A DNA stretch of 6,724 nucleotides from Falsiroseomonas sp038250135 (GTDB lineage: Bacteria; Pseudomonadota; Alphaproteobacteria; Acetobacterales; Acetobacteraceae): assembly GCA_038250135.1 (NCBI GenBank), contig JBBSCP010000263.1:1-6724 (forward strand). The letters run 5' to 3'. This document shows positions 1 to 5,982 of this stretch, piece after piece. A program made the translations under genes and the position numbers. Below the pieces are notes generated by a model. It saw nothing but the letters and a program-made list of their open reading frames with translations. It did no database searches and was not told where the DNA came from. The first letter of the stretch is position 1. Each line of letters starts with the position of its first letter.

Positions 1-1058
1 ACCGTGCCGTCCGGAAACAGCAGCTTCGAGCCGACGAGCCCGGCCTCGGGCATCTCGCGGAAGGTGTCGAGCAGTGCATCGACCCAGCCTTCCCGCACCT
101 CGGTATCGTTGTTGAGGAACAGCAACTGCCGCCCGCGCGCCGCGGCCGCGCCGAGGTTGCACGATGCGATGAAGCCGCCATTGCGCGGGGCGCGCAGGTA
201 GCGGATGCCGCCGCCGGCGACACTCGCCATGAATACGGTTTCGTCGGGCGAACAATCATCGACGACGATCACCTCGATACTGGCGCGCGGCAGCGCCTTC
301 ACGATCGAGGCCAGGCATTGATAGGTGTAGGCGAACTTGCCGTAGACCGGGATGATGACGCTGACGTCGGGCGTGTCATGCTCGGGCAACACGAGGCGCG
401 GATAGCGGCGCGTGAAATCCTGCACCAGTTCGCCGATCCGGTCGGAATAGGAGAAGGCGAGGTCGAGCATCGCCTCCACCGGCGCCTCGCCGTCGCGTTC
501 CGCCACGGAGAGGTAGCGCGGCAGCAGCGCGCCGAGCGTGCCCATGATGGGTCCAAGCAAGTCACGCAGCGCGGCGGCGGAGGTTGCGGCCTCTGCCGCC
601 GCTTCGACGCGCGGCAGCAGAGCCTGGAAATCCTCCCAACTGAGCGGCGGGCGATCGACCTGCACGATCAGCGGCGAGTTCTGCAGGTCATCACCCTGGC
701 CGGCGATGCGCAGATGCAGCACATGGCGCGGCGCGGTCAGCAGGTGCTGCGGGATGGGCAGGTTGAAGCCGCAGCTCAGGCCGGGCTTGCCATTGGCCTC
801 GATGTCCGGGCGGTAGGTGTCGGCGCGTAGGCGAAGAATGAGTTGCTCGCTGTCCCACAACTCCACCGAGACGGGCGAATAAGGGTTCGCGGGATCGAGC
901 GCCCAGCCCCAGACATTCGCATCGGTCGAGCCCTCCACCATGCCATGCGGCGGCCGGATCGGGGCCGGCACCTCGATCGGTACGGGGACCGCGGCTTCGC
1001 GCCCCGCGACATTGGCCTCGGGCATCTGGCGCGCTTCGCCTTCGGGCGGGGGCGTCAC
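1..1058 (-). CDS. Family 2 glycosyltransferase with N-terminal beta-rich accessory module (partial, C terminus cut off)
   Basis: It probably transfers a sugar from a nucleotide-sugar donor onto a surface glycan or lipid-linked acceptor at the cytoplasmic face of the membrane. The frame is open from position 1058 to the left edge, giving about 352 residues. The GT-A domain starts near residue 231 with DVSVIIPVYG, followed by IEVIVVDDCSPDE (Asp267/268, nucleotide binding), RAPRNGGFIASCNLG (about 289-303) and FLNNDTEV, whose Asp318 sits at the DxD-like metal site. The C-terminal part of the catalytic domain lies outside the window. Residues about 38-135 form a separate module (GWALDPANP, then YRPD, then CGFNLPIP) of a kind seen repeatedly in alphaproteobacterial glycosyltransferases; a helical linker of about 90 residues follows. 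The chosen start is GTG at 1058, which overlaps the upstream stop as GTGA. ATG at 1025 is an alternative, and neither has a strong ribosome binding site. Donor and acceptor sugars cannot be read from the sequence. Confidence 0.88.
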   Translation of the reverse strand, partial: MTPPPEGEARQMPEANVAGREAAVPVPIEVPAPIRPPHGMVEGSTDANVWGWALDPANPYSPVSVELWDSEQLILRLRADTYRPDIEANGKPGLSCGFNLPIPQHLLTAPRHVLHLRIAGQGDDLQNSPLIVQVDRPPLSWEDFQALLPRVEAAAEAATSAAALRDLLGPIMGTLGALLPRYLSVAERDGEAPVEAMLDLAFSYSDRIGELVQDFTRRYPRLVLPEHDTPDVSVIIPVYGKFAYTYQCLASIVKALPRASIEVIVVDDCSPDETVFMASVAGGGIRYLRAPRNGGFIASCNLGAAAARGRQLLFLNNDTEVREGWVDALLDTFREMPEAGLVGSKLLFPDGT

Positions 1059-1513
1059 GATGCCGGCGCAATCTGCATCGACCACAGCGCCACGCCCAAC
1101 CGCCGGCGGTCATCGCCGATTCCGAACGCGAAGGGCGACGCCGACCCAGGGATGTGCAGCAACAGAGAGGCTGATCGCATGATGAACAACTCCCGCGGCA
1201 GGGCGAAGGACACCGGCTGCCGCCCCGCGCAGAGTTCAGCATAGCCGACGCGGAAGTGGTTGAAGAATATATCAACGCGCTGTTCCGGCACGCCTTCGGC
1301 GGCGGTGAAGGGCATCAGCTCCAAGTGGCAGGTCAGGTCGCGCGTGGGGATCGCAATGGTGAAGCGCAGTATCGCATCCGGCCCGTCGGACCAGGTGAAG
1401 CCATCCGGCTCGGGTGAGGACCAGCCGCTGTGCAGGAGGGGCGTCCCGGTGCCCGAGGGCCCAAAGGTGAGTTCGGTGCCGATCCGGTAGATCACTGCAC
1501 TCATGGGTTGCAT
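1055..1513 (-). CDS. Small stand-alone beta-rich protein, coupled to the glycosyltransferase
   Basis: This is a protein of about 152 residues that I cannot assign to a named family with certainty. Visible landmarks are HSGWSSPEPDGFTWSDG (about 29-44), alternating hydrophobic strands such as AILRFTIAI, an FFNHF turn (about 83-87), an FALP element (about 103-106) and a C-terminal SASPFAFGIGDDRRRLGVAL block (about 124-143). The GWS-PEP start and the ALGIGDD-RRLG-like end resemble a beta-sandwich module that I recall appended to glycosyltransferases and glycan-synthesis proteins of Rhodospirillales. There is no signal peptide, membrane segment or obvious catalytic motif. I chose ATG 1513 because GGGA at 1520-1523 lies 6 nt upstream; ATG 1504 is the alternative. 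The stop overlaps the glycosyltransferase GTG, so the two are likely translated together. A role as acceptor-binding or partner domain for the glycosyltransferase is inference. Confidence 0.72.
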   Translation of the reverse strand: MQPMSAVIYRIGTELTFGPSGTGTPLLHSGWSSPEPDGFTWSDGPDAILRFTIAIPTRDLTCHLELMPFTAAEGVPEQRVDIFFNHFRVGYAELCAGRQPVSFALPRELFIMRSASLLLHIPGSASPFAFGIGDDRRRLGVALWSMQIAPAS

Positions 1514-1570
1514 GAATTGTCCCGCCACAACGTGCCCCGTGGTAGCGGCCCGCGAAGTGACTTGGCAAGC

Positions 1571-1600
1571 TTGACCCGACATTGATTTGTCGGCGGAATA
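1571..1600 (+). promoter_or_regulatory. Weak candidate sigma70-type promoter for the sulfotransferase
   Basis: TTGACC at 1571-1576 matches five of six consensus -35 bases. GGAATA at 1595-1600 is a poor -10 candidate after an 18-nt spacer, in a locally AT-rich patch. A TATAAG at 1669-1674 is another possible -10, but has no evident -35 and would give a nearly leaderless transcript for ATG 1684. Position and orientation fit the gene; the match is weak. Confidence 0.2.
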
Positions 1601-1652
1601 AAACGGGAATTGCCGAGTTTCGGCGGCCCTGGCGACAACGGCGGGTAGTCGC

Positions 1653-1659
1653 GGAGGGG
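1653..1659 (+). promoter_or_regulatory. Ribosome binding site suggesting a TTG start for the sulfotransferase
   Basis: GGAGGGG is a strong anti-16S match and ends 6 nt before an in-frame TTG at 1666. It is 24 nt from the ATG at 1684, too far to serve that codon directly. No comparable motif precedes ATG 1684. The site therefore favours TTG 1666, adding six residues (MYKPAA) before MGNVIF. Confidence 0.5.
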
Positions 1660-1683
1660 TCTGTTTTGTATAAGCCGGCGGCA

Positions 1684-2445
1684 ATGGGCAATGTGATCTT
1701 TCACCACCACCTCTTCAAGAACGCCGGCACGAGTGTCGATGTCGCCCTGCGGCGCTGCTTTGGCCCGCGCTGGCGTAATGTGGAGGGCGAAGGACGCGAG
1801 CTGACGGGGCAGGACCTCGGCGCGCTGCTGGCAGGCGAGCCGGAACTGCGCGCCATCTCCTCCCACACCTTCCGCCCGCCCTTCGAGGTGCCCGGCGATG
1901 TGCGCCTGCTGCCGATCGTGCTGCTGCGCCATCCGCTCGACCGCGTACGCTCAGCCTATGAGTTCGAGCGACAGCAGGTGGCAGATACGATGGGCACGCG
2001 ACTCGCCAAGGTCCATGATTTCGCGGGCTACGTGCGCGCGCGCCTGGCGCAGCCGCATGACCGCTCCATCCGTAATTTCCAGACCAACAAGCTCAGCCAC
2101 CTGCCGCGCAACGCAGCACCCGACACGGCAGAAGAATTGCTGAGCGCGATGGGCTGCCTCCAGCGCCTGCCCTTCATCGGCCTGGTTGAGACCTATGATT
2201 TCTCGATGCGCGTTTTCTCGGCGAAGCTGTCCGAACAGCTTGGCGGCCAGTCGCTGGAGGTCGTGCGCACCAACACCACGCACAAAGTGGAGGATTCACT
2301 CGCGACGCGCGTCGCCGCAGCCGAGGCCGCGCTCGGCGAGGAACTTGCCGCCGCGTTCCACGCTGCCAATCGCCAGGACCAGCACCTTTTCGACCTGATC
2401 GCCTGGATGCATGTCCAGTTGCAGGAAGCGCCTCAGCCGAGATAG
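1684..2445 (+). CDS. Sulfotransferase family protein (PAPS-dependent type)
   Basis: It probably transfers a sulfuryl group from PAPS to a hydroxyl or amino group of a glycan or other small acceptor. The ATG 1684 product has 253 residues. VIFHHHLFKNAGTSVD near the N terminus is the 5'-phosphosulfate-binding loop (Lys12, Gly15-Thr16-Ser17). LLRHPLDRVRSAYEFE at 80-94 is the 3'-phosphate-binding motif, with Arg82 and Ser90. SIRNFQTNKLSH resembles the conserved N-Q-T-x-x-L segment of bacterial Sulfotransfer_2-type proteins. It has no signal peptide or membrane anchor, so it is probably cytoplasmic. A strong Shine-Dalgarno at 1653-1659 argues for an upstream TTG start at 1666, giving 259 residues; ATG 1684 is kept because homologous N termini normally begin close to the phosphate-binding loop. 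The 3' end overlaps the opposing methyltransferase gene by 13 bp. The neighbouring glycosyltransferase suggests a surface-glycan acceptor, which is inference. Confidence 0.87.
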   Translation: MGNVIFHHHLFKNAGTSVDVALRRCFGPRWRNVEGEGRELTGQDLGALLAGEPELRAISSHTFRPPFEVPGDVRLLPIVLLRHPLDRVRSAYEFERQQVADTMGTRLAKVHDFAGYVRARLAQPHDRSIRNFQTNKLSHLPRNAAPDTAEELLSAMGCLQRLPFIGLVETYDFSMRVFSAKLSEQLGGQSLEVVRTNTTHKVEDSLATRVAAAEAALGEELAAAFHAANRQDQHLFDLIAWMHVQLQEAPQPR

Positions 2446-3194
2446 GCGTCGCTGCCCGCCACCGCAGGAAACAGGTTGATCGAGGGATAGCCGAAGCGCT
2501 GTACCAGCTTCGATCGCGCGCCGGTCAGCTTCGCCGCCGCCGTCTGAAGGTGCTTGAGGTAGGCCGCATGGTGGCTGATGTGACAAAGAAACAGCTTGTT
2601 GTGCAGCACGCCCAGCGGCACGAAGCGCGGGCTGTCCATGAGGTAAAGTCGTGCGATGCCCTCCTGCACGCCGGGCCAATCCTGGTTGGTGTAGTCATCG
2701 ACGAAGATGATGCCCTCCGGCACGGTCAGCTGCATCGCGATGCGCACGTCGTTGATGGTGTGCTCCACCATGTGGCAGCCATCGACGCTGAACAGCGAGA
2801 AGCCGCCGGAGATCGTGCGGATGCGCTCGATCTCTGGCGGGTCGAGCGTCATGCTGTCGGCGCGCAGCATGGTCACCGCACCCTGCGCCACGCCGGTCTT
2901 GTCGATGTTCGCGCGGAACTTCTCCATGTCGCCGCGGCCGGCGCCATCGAGATTGAACTGCTGCATGTCGAAGACGTCGATGGCGTGGTTGTGCTTGGCC
3001 GCACCCTTGGTCTTCACCAGGCCGAGGAAGAACTTGCCGTGATAGACGCCAATCTCGGCGACCGGCGCCTGGACGCCCAGCGTGGCCTGCCGTTCCGCCA
3101 GCGGGGTGATGAACTGCCACAGCCAGGGCGAACACCACCCGCCGACCTGCTGAAAGGGGCCGCGGAGATAGGCGAGCACGGCTTCATGCTGCAT
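2433..3194 (-). CDS. Class I SAM-dependent methyltransferase
   Basis: This 253-residue protein is predicted to transfer a methyl group from S-adenosylmethionine; the acceptor is unknown. Motif I is PVAEIGVYHGKFFLGL (Glu47, Gly49, Gly53). An acidic residue after the second strand is in AIDVFD (Asp73). MLRADSM (Asp113) fits the adenine-contact region. FSVDGCHMVEHTINDV (Asp138, His141) and GIIFVDDYTNQDWPGV (Asp166/167) match the Methyltransf_24-like fold also seen in sugar and antibiotic O-methyltransferases. The ATG at 3194 is chosen because GAGGGAA at 3201-3207 lies 6 nt upstream; a longer frame to 3287 would run into the dehydrogenase gene. It follows the dehydrogenase stop by 11 nt, with the ribosome binding site overlapping that stop, so the two are probably co-translated. 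Methylation of a sugar residue is plausible from the glycosyltransferase and sulfotransferase nearby, but unproven. Confidence 0.85.
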   Translation of the reverse strand: MQHEAVLAYLRGPFQQVGGWCSPWLWQFITPLAERQATLGVQAPVAEIGVYHGKFFLGLVKTKGAAKHNHAIDVFDMQQFNLDGAGRGDMEKFRANIDKTGVAQGAVTMLRADSMTLDPPEIERIRTISGGFSLFSVDGCHMVEHTINDVRIAMQLTVPEGIIFVDDYTNQDWPGVQEGIARLYLMDSPRFVPLGVLHNKLFLCHISHHAAYLKHLQTAAAKLTGARSKLVQRFGYPSINLFPAVAGSDAYLG

Positions 3195-3200
3195 CGGTAA

Positions 3201-3207
3201 TTCCCTC
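3201..3207 (-). promoter_or_regulatory. Ribosome binding site of the methyltransferase, overlapping the dehydrogenase stop
   Basis: On the minus strand the sequence reads TGAGGGAATTACCGATG. The dehydrogenase TGA (3206-3208) shares two bases with the GAGGGAA Shine-Dalgarno, and ATG follows after 6 nt. This fixes the methyltransferase start at 3194 and suggests translational coupling. Confidence 0.7.
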
Positions 3208-4246
3208 AGCTGTTCGGGCCACGTTCCATGGCATAGGGCTGCCAGCGCTTCAGACTGCCGGTCGGCAATACGGTCGGGTTCACACACGACATCGGCCAGC
3301 GCCCGCTCAGCACCAGTGCCATCTCCTGCCCCGCGCGTCGTTTGCGCGCCGGGTCGAAGCGCGCCGAGGCGGAGGCATTGTGCGGCGAGAAAATGACATG
3401 CGGCATCGCGAGCAGCGGGTTGTCGCGCGCCGGTGGCTCCTGCTCAAGCACGTCGAGCCCGGCGCCCGCGATGCGCTTGCTGGCCAGCGCCTCGATCAGC
3501 GCCGCTTCATCCACGGTGGGGCCGCGGCCGGTGTTGATGAAGATCGCGCTGGGCTTCATGCGCGCGAATTGCGCTGCTCCGAGCAGGTGCCCCGTGTCGG
3601 GCGTCGCCGGCGCGTGCATCGAGACGAAATCGGACTGGCTCAGCACCTCATCGAGGCTGGCTGGCTGCACGCCGAGTGCCGACATCGTCAGTTCATCGAC
3701 GAAGGGATCATAGGCCATCAGCCGCAGGCCGAAGGGTCTTGCCCGAAGTGCCACCAGCCGCGCGACGCGCCCGAAGGCGACGAAGCCGAGCGTCAGGCCG
3801 AACAGGCGCGGGATCTGCAAAAGCTGCGGCCGGCCCTCGCCCCAATGGCCCTCGCGCACCATGCGGTCCTGCTCGATGCAGCGGCGATGCGTGGCCAGCA
3901 GCAGCATCATCGCGTGGTCGGCGACTTCCTCGATGAAGGTGTCGGGACAATTGGTGACGGGGATGCCGTACTCGGTGGCGGCGACGACATCGACGTAGTC
4001 GACGCCCACCGAGCCACAGGCGATGACGCGGCACTTGCCGAGTGCGGCGATCATCGGCCGGGTGAACTTCATGCCCTTGGCATAAACGGCATCGGCGATG
4101 GGGGCGGCGGCGATGAAGGCGGCTTCGGTTGCTTCGCATTCGACGATCTCGGTGCCGGGGCGCGAAAGTGCTTCCAGCTCGTAGTCGTAGCCGTTGAATG
4201 CGGTGTAGGCCGGTGCCTTCGGCGTCAGTATCCTGAAGGCGGTCAT
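3206..4246 (-). CDS. D-isomer-specific 2-hydroxyacid dehydrogenase family protein
   Basis: It is predicted to interconvert a 2-hydroxyacid and its 2-oxoacid using NAD(H) or NADP(H) in the cytoplasm. At 346 residues it is slightly long for the family. The substrate-domain segment VIACGSVGVDYVDVVAATEYGIPVTNCPDTFIEEVADHAMMLLL (about 74-117) is phosphoglycerate-dehydrogenase-like. The cofactor loop reads LGFVAFGRVARLVA: the usual GxGxxG is AxGxxA (Ala157, Gly159, Ala162). MAYDP places Asp180 at the end of the second strand, which favours NAD. The catalytic set is complete: Arg241 (INTGRGPTVDE), Glu270 (LDVLEQEPP) and His289 (FSPHNAS). About 20 residues follow the usual CVNP-type end. ATG 4246 is preceded at 6 nt by GGGGGA. 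It heads an operon with the methyltransferase and diverges from the short-chain dehydrogenase. The substrate (phosphoglycerate, glyoxylate/hydroxypyruvate or a sugar acid) cannot be told from the sequence. Confidence 0.9.
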   Translation of the reverse strand: MTAFRILTPKAPAYTAFNGYDYELEALSRPGTEIVECEATEAAFIAAAPIADAVYAKGMKFTRPMIAALGKCRVIACGSVGVDYVDVVAATEYGIPVTNCPDTFIEEVADHAMMLLLATHRRCIEQDRMVREGHWGEGRPQLLQIPRLFGLTLGFVAFGRVARLVALRARPFGLRLMAYDPFVDELTMSALGVQPASLDEVLSQSDFVSMHAPATPDTGHLLGAAQFARMKPSAIFINTGRGPTVDEAALIEALASKRIAGAGLDVLEQEPPARDNPLLAMPHVIFSPHNASASARFDPARKRRAGQEMALVLSGRWPMSCVNPTVLPTGSLKRWQPYAMERGPNS

Positions 4247-4317
4247 GCGGTTTCCCCCGATGTCATTGGAGCGACGTTGCTCTAGGCTCCGGCGATCATC
4301 AAGGGGAGGATATGCAG
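4247..4317. promoter_or_regulatory. Compact divergent control region between the two dehydrogenases
   Basis: Only about 70 bp lie between two head-to-head start codons, so both promoters must overlap here or extend into the coding sequences. Both ribosome binding sites lie inside it: GGGGGAAA on the minus strand at 4251-4258 and GGGGAGGA on the plus strand at 4303-4310. I could not find a -35/-10 pair with acceptable spacing on either strand, nor a clear operator palindrome. Confidence 0.45.
4303..4310 (+). promoter_or_regulatory. Ribosome binding site deciding the short-chain dehydrogenase start
   Basis: GGGGAGGA ends 7 nt before ATG 4318 but only 1 nt before the in-frame ATG at 4312. Normal spacing therefore selects 4318. 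Confidence 0.7.
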
Positions 4318-5079
4318 ATGCCGCGTCTGGAAGGCCGTATCGCCTGGGTCACTGGTGCCGGGTCGGGCATCGGGGAGGCCGCCGCGCTGGCGCTGGCGGA
4401 GGAGGGGGCGGAGCTGATCCTCACCGGCCGTCGTGAAACGCCGTTGCAGGATGTGGCAGCGCGCGTCACGGCCAAGGGCGGTCTCGCCCATGTGCAGGCG
4501 GCCGACATGATGGACAGCGCAGCCGTTCAGGCCGTCGGCCGCTTCCTCGGCGAGCGCTTCGGCCGGCTCGACATCCTGGTGAACAATGCGGGGCTCAACA
4601 TCACGCCGCGGCGATGGGCGGAGCTGACGCCCGAGGGCGTGGACGAGCTGGTGCGCGGCAATCTCGCCAGCGCCTTCTATGCAGTCACGGTTGCGCTGCC
4701 GCTGATGCGCCCGCAGCGCGATGGCGTGCTGATCCACACGGCGAGCATGGCGGGGCGCAATGTCTCGATGCTCTCCGGCGCGGGCTACACCGCGGCGAAG
4801 CACGGGGTGGTCGCGATGAGCCACACGATCAACATGGAGGAGGGCGTGAACGGCATTCGCAGCTGCGTGATCTGCCCCGGCGAGGTGGCCACCCCCATCC
4901 TCGACAAGCGCCCCAATCCTGTCAGTGCGGAAGATCGGGCAAAAATGGTGCAGAGCGCGGATGTCGGCGACCTGATCCGCTACGTCGCCTGCCTGCCGCC
5001 GCATGTCGTGCTGAACGAGGTCTGGATCAACCCGACCTGGAACCGCAGCTACGTCTCGGCGCTGAGCGCGAAGCTGTAA
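4318..5079 (+). CDS. Short-chain dehydrogenase/reductase (classical SDR), NAD(P)-dependent oxidoreductase
   Basis: This 253-residue cytoplasmic oxidoreductase has a Rossmann fold covering nearly the whole chain. The cofactor motif TGAGSGIG is at 12-19. TGRR (Arg38/Arg39) after the second strand suggests NADP(H) preference. Asp63 contacts the adenine and NNAG lies at 89-92. Asn115, Ser143 (HTASMAG), Tyr157 and Lys161 (GYTAAKHG) complete the classical catalytic tetrad. CPGEVATPI follows, as in most classical SDRs. The C-terminal LNEVWINPTWNRSY resembles YdfG-like and related 3-hydroxyacid or sugar-alcohol SDRs, but the substrate cannot be named. ATG 4318 is preferred over ATG 4312 because of ribosome-binding-site spacing. 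It diverges from the hydroxyacid dehydrogenase and ends 3 nt from the opposing permease stop. Proximity to a sugar-type ABC importer suggests oxidation of an imported polyol, sugar or hydroxyacid; that is inference. Confidence 0.92.
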   Translation: MPRLEGRIAWVTGAGSGIGEAAALALAEEGAELILTGRRETPLQDVAARVTAKGGLAHVQAADMMDSAAVQAVGRFLGERFGRLDILVNNAGLNITPRRWAELTPEGVDELVRGNLASAFYAVTVALPLMRPQRDGVLIHTASMAGRNVSMLSGAGYTAAKHGVVAMSHTINMEEGVNGIRSCVICPGEVATPILDKRPNPVSAEDRAKMVQSADVGDLIRYVACLPPHVVLNEVWINPTWNRSYVSALSAKL

Positions 5080-5082
5080 GGG

Positions 5083-5982
5083 TCACTCCTTCACCGCTCC
5101 CGTCAGCGAACTCACGTAGTAGTCCACGAAGAAGCTGTAGAAGATGGCGACCGGCAGCGAGCCCAGCAGGCTGCCCGCCATCAAGGCACCCCATTGATAC
5201 ACGTCGCCGGTGACGAGCTCCGTCAGGATCGCGACTGGCACGGTCTTGTTCTCGCTGCTCTGGATGAAGGCCAGCGCATAGATGAACTCGTTCCAGGAAA
5301 GCGTGAAGCTGAAGATGCCGGCGGAGATCAGGCCCGGGATGGCCAGCGGCAGGGTGATCTGGCGCAGGATTTGCAGGCGTGAGGCGCCATCGATCAGGGC
5401 GCATTCCTCGAGCTCATAAGGGATCGACTTGAAGTAGCCGATCAGCAGCCAGGTGCAGAAGGGGATCAGGAAGGTCGGGTAGGTGAGGATCAGCGCGAAC
5501 GGCGTGTCGAACAGGCCAAGCTGCACCACCATCGTCGCCAGCGGGATGAACAGGATCGAGGGCGGCACGAGATAGGCGAGATAGATCGCGAGGCCGACAT
5601 ACTGGCTGCCCTTGAAGCGCAGCCGCTGGATCGAATAGGCGGCAAGCGTGCTCGCCACGAGCGACAGCACGGTCGCGCAGACCGAGACCAACATCGTCGT
5701 CCACAGCCACTTCGGATAGGACGTCTTGAACAGCAGCAGGTAGATGTGGTCGAGGGTGGGCGAGGTGATCCAGAACGGGTTGTGCTCGGTGAAGTTGTAC
5801 AGCTCGGCATTCGGTTTGAAGGCTGTCACCGTCATCCAGTAGAACGGGAACAGCAGGATGATCAGGAAGCACGCCAGCGGCACATAAAGCATCACCACGC
5901 GCCGCGAGCGGCTGTCCCAGGCCATCGCCTCGGGCGCGGCGGTGGCGGTATTGCCTGATTTGGCGAGGACGGCTTCAGTCAT
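5083..5982 (-). CDS. Carbohydrate ABC transporter permease, MalG-like (CUT1 family)
   Basis: This is one of two inner-membrane subunits of a binding-protein-dependent importer for a sugar or sugar-like solute. The protein is 299 residues with six predicted membrane helices near 30-52, 96-118, 127-150, 160-184, 215-240 and 265-288. A hydrophilic N-terminal tail of about 28 residues precedes helix 1, and a periplasmic loop lies between helices 1 and 2. The cytoplasmic EAA loop that docks the ATPase is at about 189-216: YELEECALIDGAS, then LPLAIPG. The family's EAA reads ECA here (Cys194). ATG 5982 has AGGGAG 6 nt upstream (5989-5994), and the start overlaps the upstream permease stop by 8 nt, indicating coupled translation and a fixed subunit ratio. 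No gene follows it on this strand before the convergent SDR. The solute-binding protein and ATPase are not visible and presumably lie to the right. Confidence 0.93.
   Translation of the reverse strand: MTEAVLAKSGNTATAAPEAMAWDSRSRRVVMLYVPLACFLIILLFPFYWMTVTAFKPNAELYNFTEHNPFWITSPTLDHIYLLLFKTSYPKWLWTTMLVSVCATVLSLVASTLAAYSIQRLRFKGSQYVGLAIYLAYLVPPSILFIPLATMVVQLGLFDTPFALILTYPTFLIPFCTWLLIGYFKSIPYELEECALIDGASRLQILRQITLPLAIPGLISAGIFSFTLSWNEFIYALAFIQSSENKTVPVAILTELVTGDVYQWGALMAGSLLGSLPVAIFYSFFVDYYVSSLTGAVKE

Larger units (their letters stand above)
1514..1665. other. Divergent intergenic region
   Basis: About 150 bp separate the minus-strand glycosyltransferase unit from the plus-strand sulfotransferase, and both should be transcribed outward from here. 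It contains the most AT-rich patch in this part of the window (about 1581-1612). In-frame extensions of both flanking genes run into it, but the encoded residues do not look like either family, so I treat it as non-coding. I see no convincing operator palindrome or terminator hairpin. Confidence 0.55.

Noticed and set aside
318..830. Plus-strand open frame over the glycosyltransferase
   Set aside because: It is an antisense shadow; the minus strand reads continuously through the GT-A motifs.
1514..1684. N-terminal extension of the small beta-rich protein up to an ATG at 1684
   Set aside because: The added residues look non-coding, run across the divergent region into the sulfotransferase start, and lack a better ribosome binding site.
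2550..3200. Plus-strand open frame of about 216 codons opposite the methyltransferase
   Set aside because: It has antisense-type composition with no recognisable domain; the minus strand carries clear SAM-binding motifs and a ribosome binding site.
3380..4285. Plus-strand open frame of about 300 codons opposite the hydroxyacid dehydrogenase
   Set aside because: Its residues are a low-complexity His/Arg/Gly/Asp-rich mirror of a GC-rich gene with no family motif, while the minus strand shows complete catalytic motifs.
4282..5004. Minus-strand open frame opposite the short-chain dehydrogenase
   Set aside because: It has no family signal, and the plus strand carries the full SDR catalytic tetrad.
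1684..5079. Sulfotransferase, methyltransferase and SDR genes are all 762 bp (253 residues) with the chosen starts
   Set aside because: The proteins belong to unrelated folds and share no sequence; the equal lengths are coincidence and depend partly on start choice.
5071..5095. Possible terminator hairpin at the SDR-permease junction (AAGG...CCTT)
   Set aside because: The stem is only 4 bp with no T tract, too weak to call.
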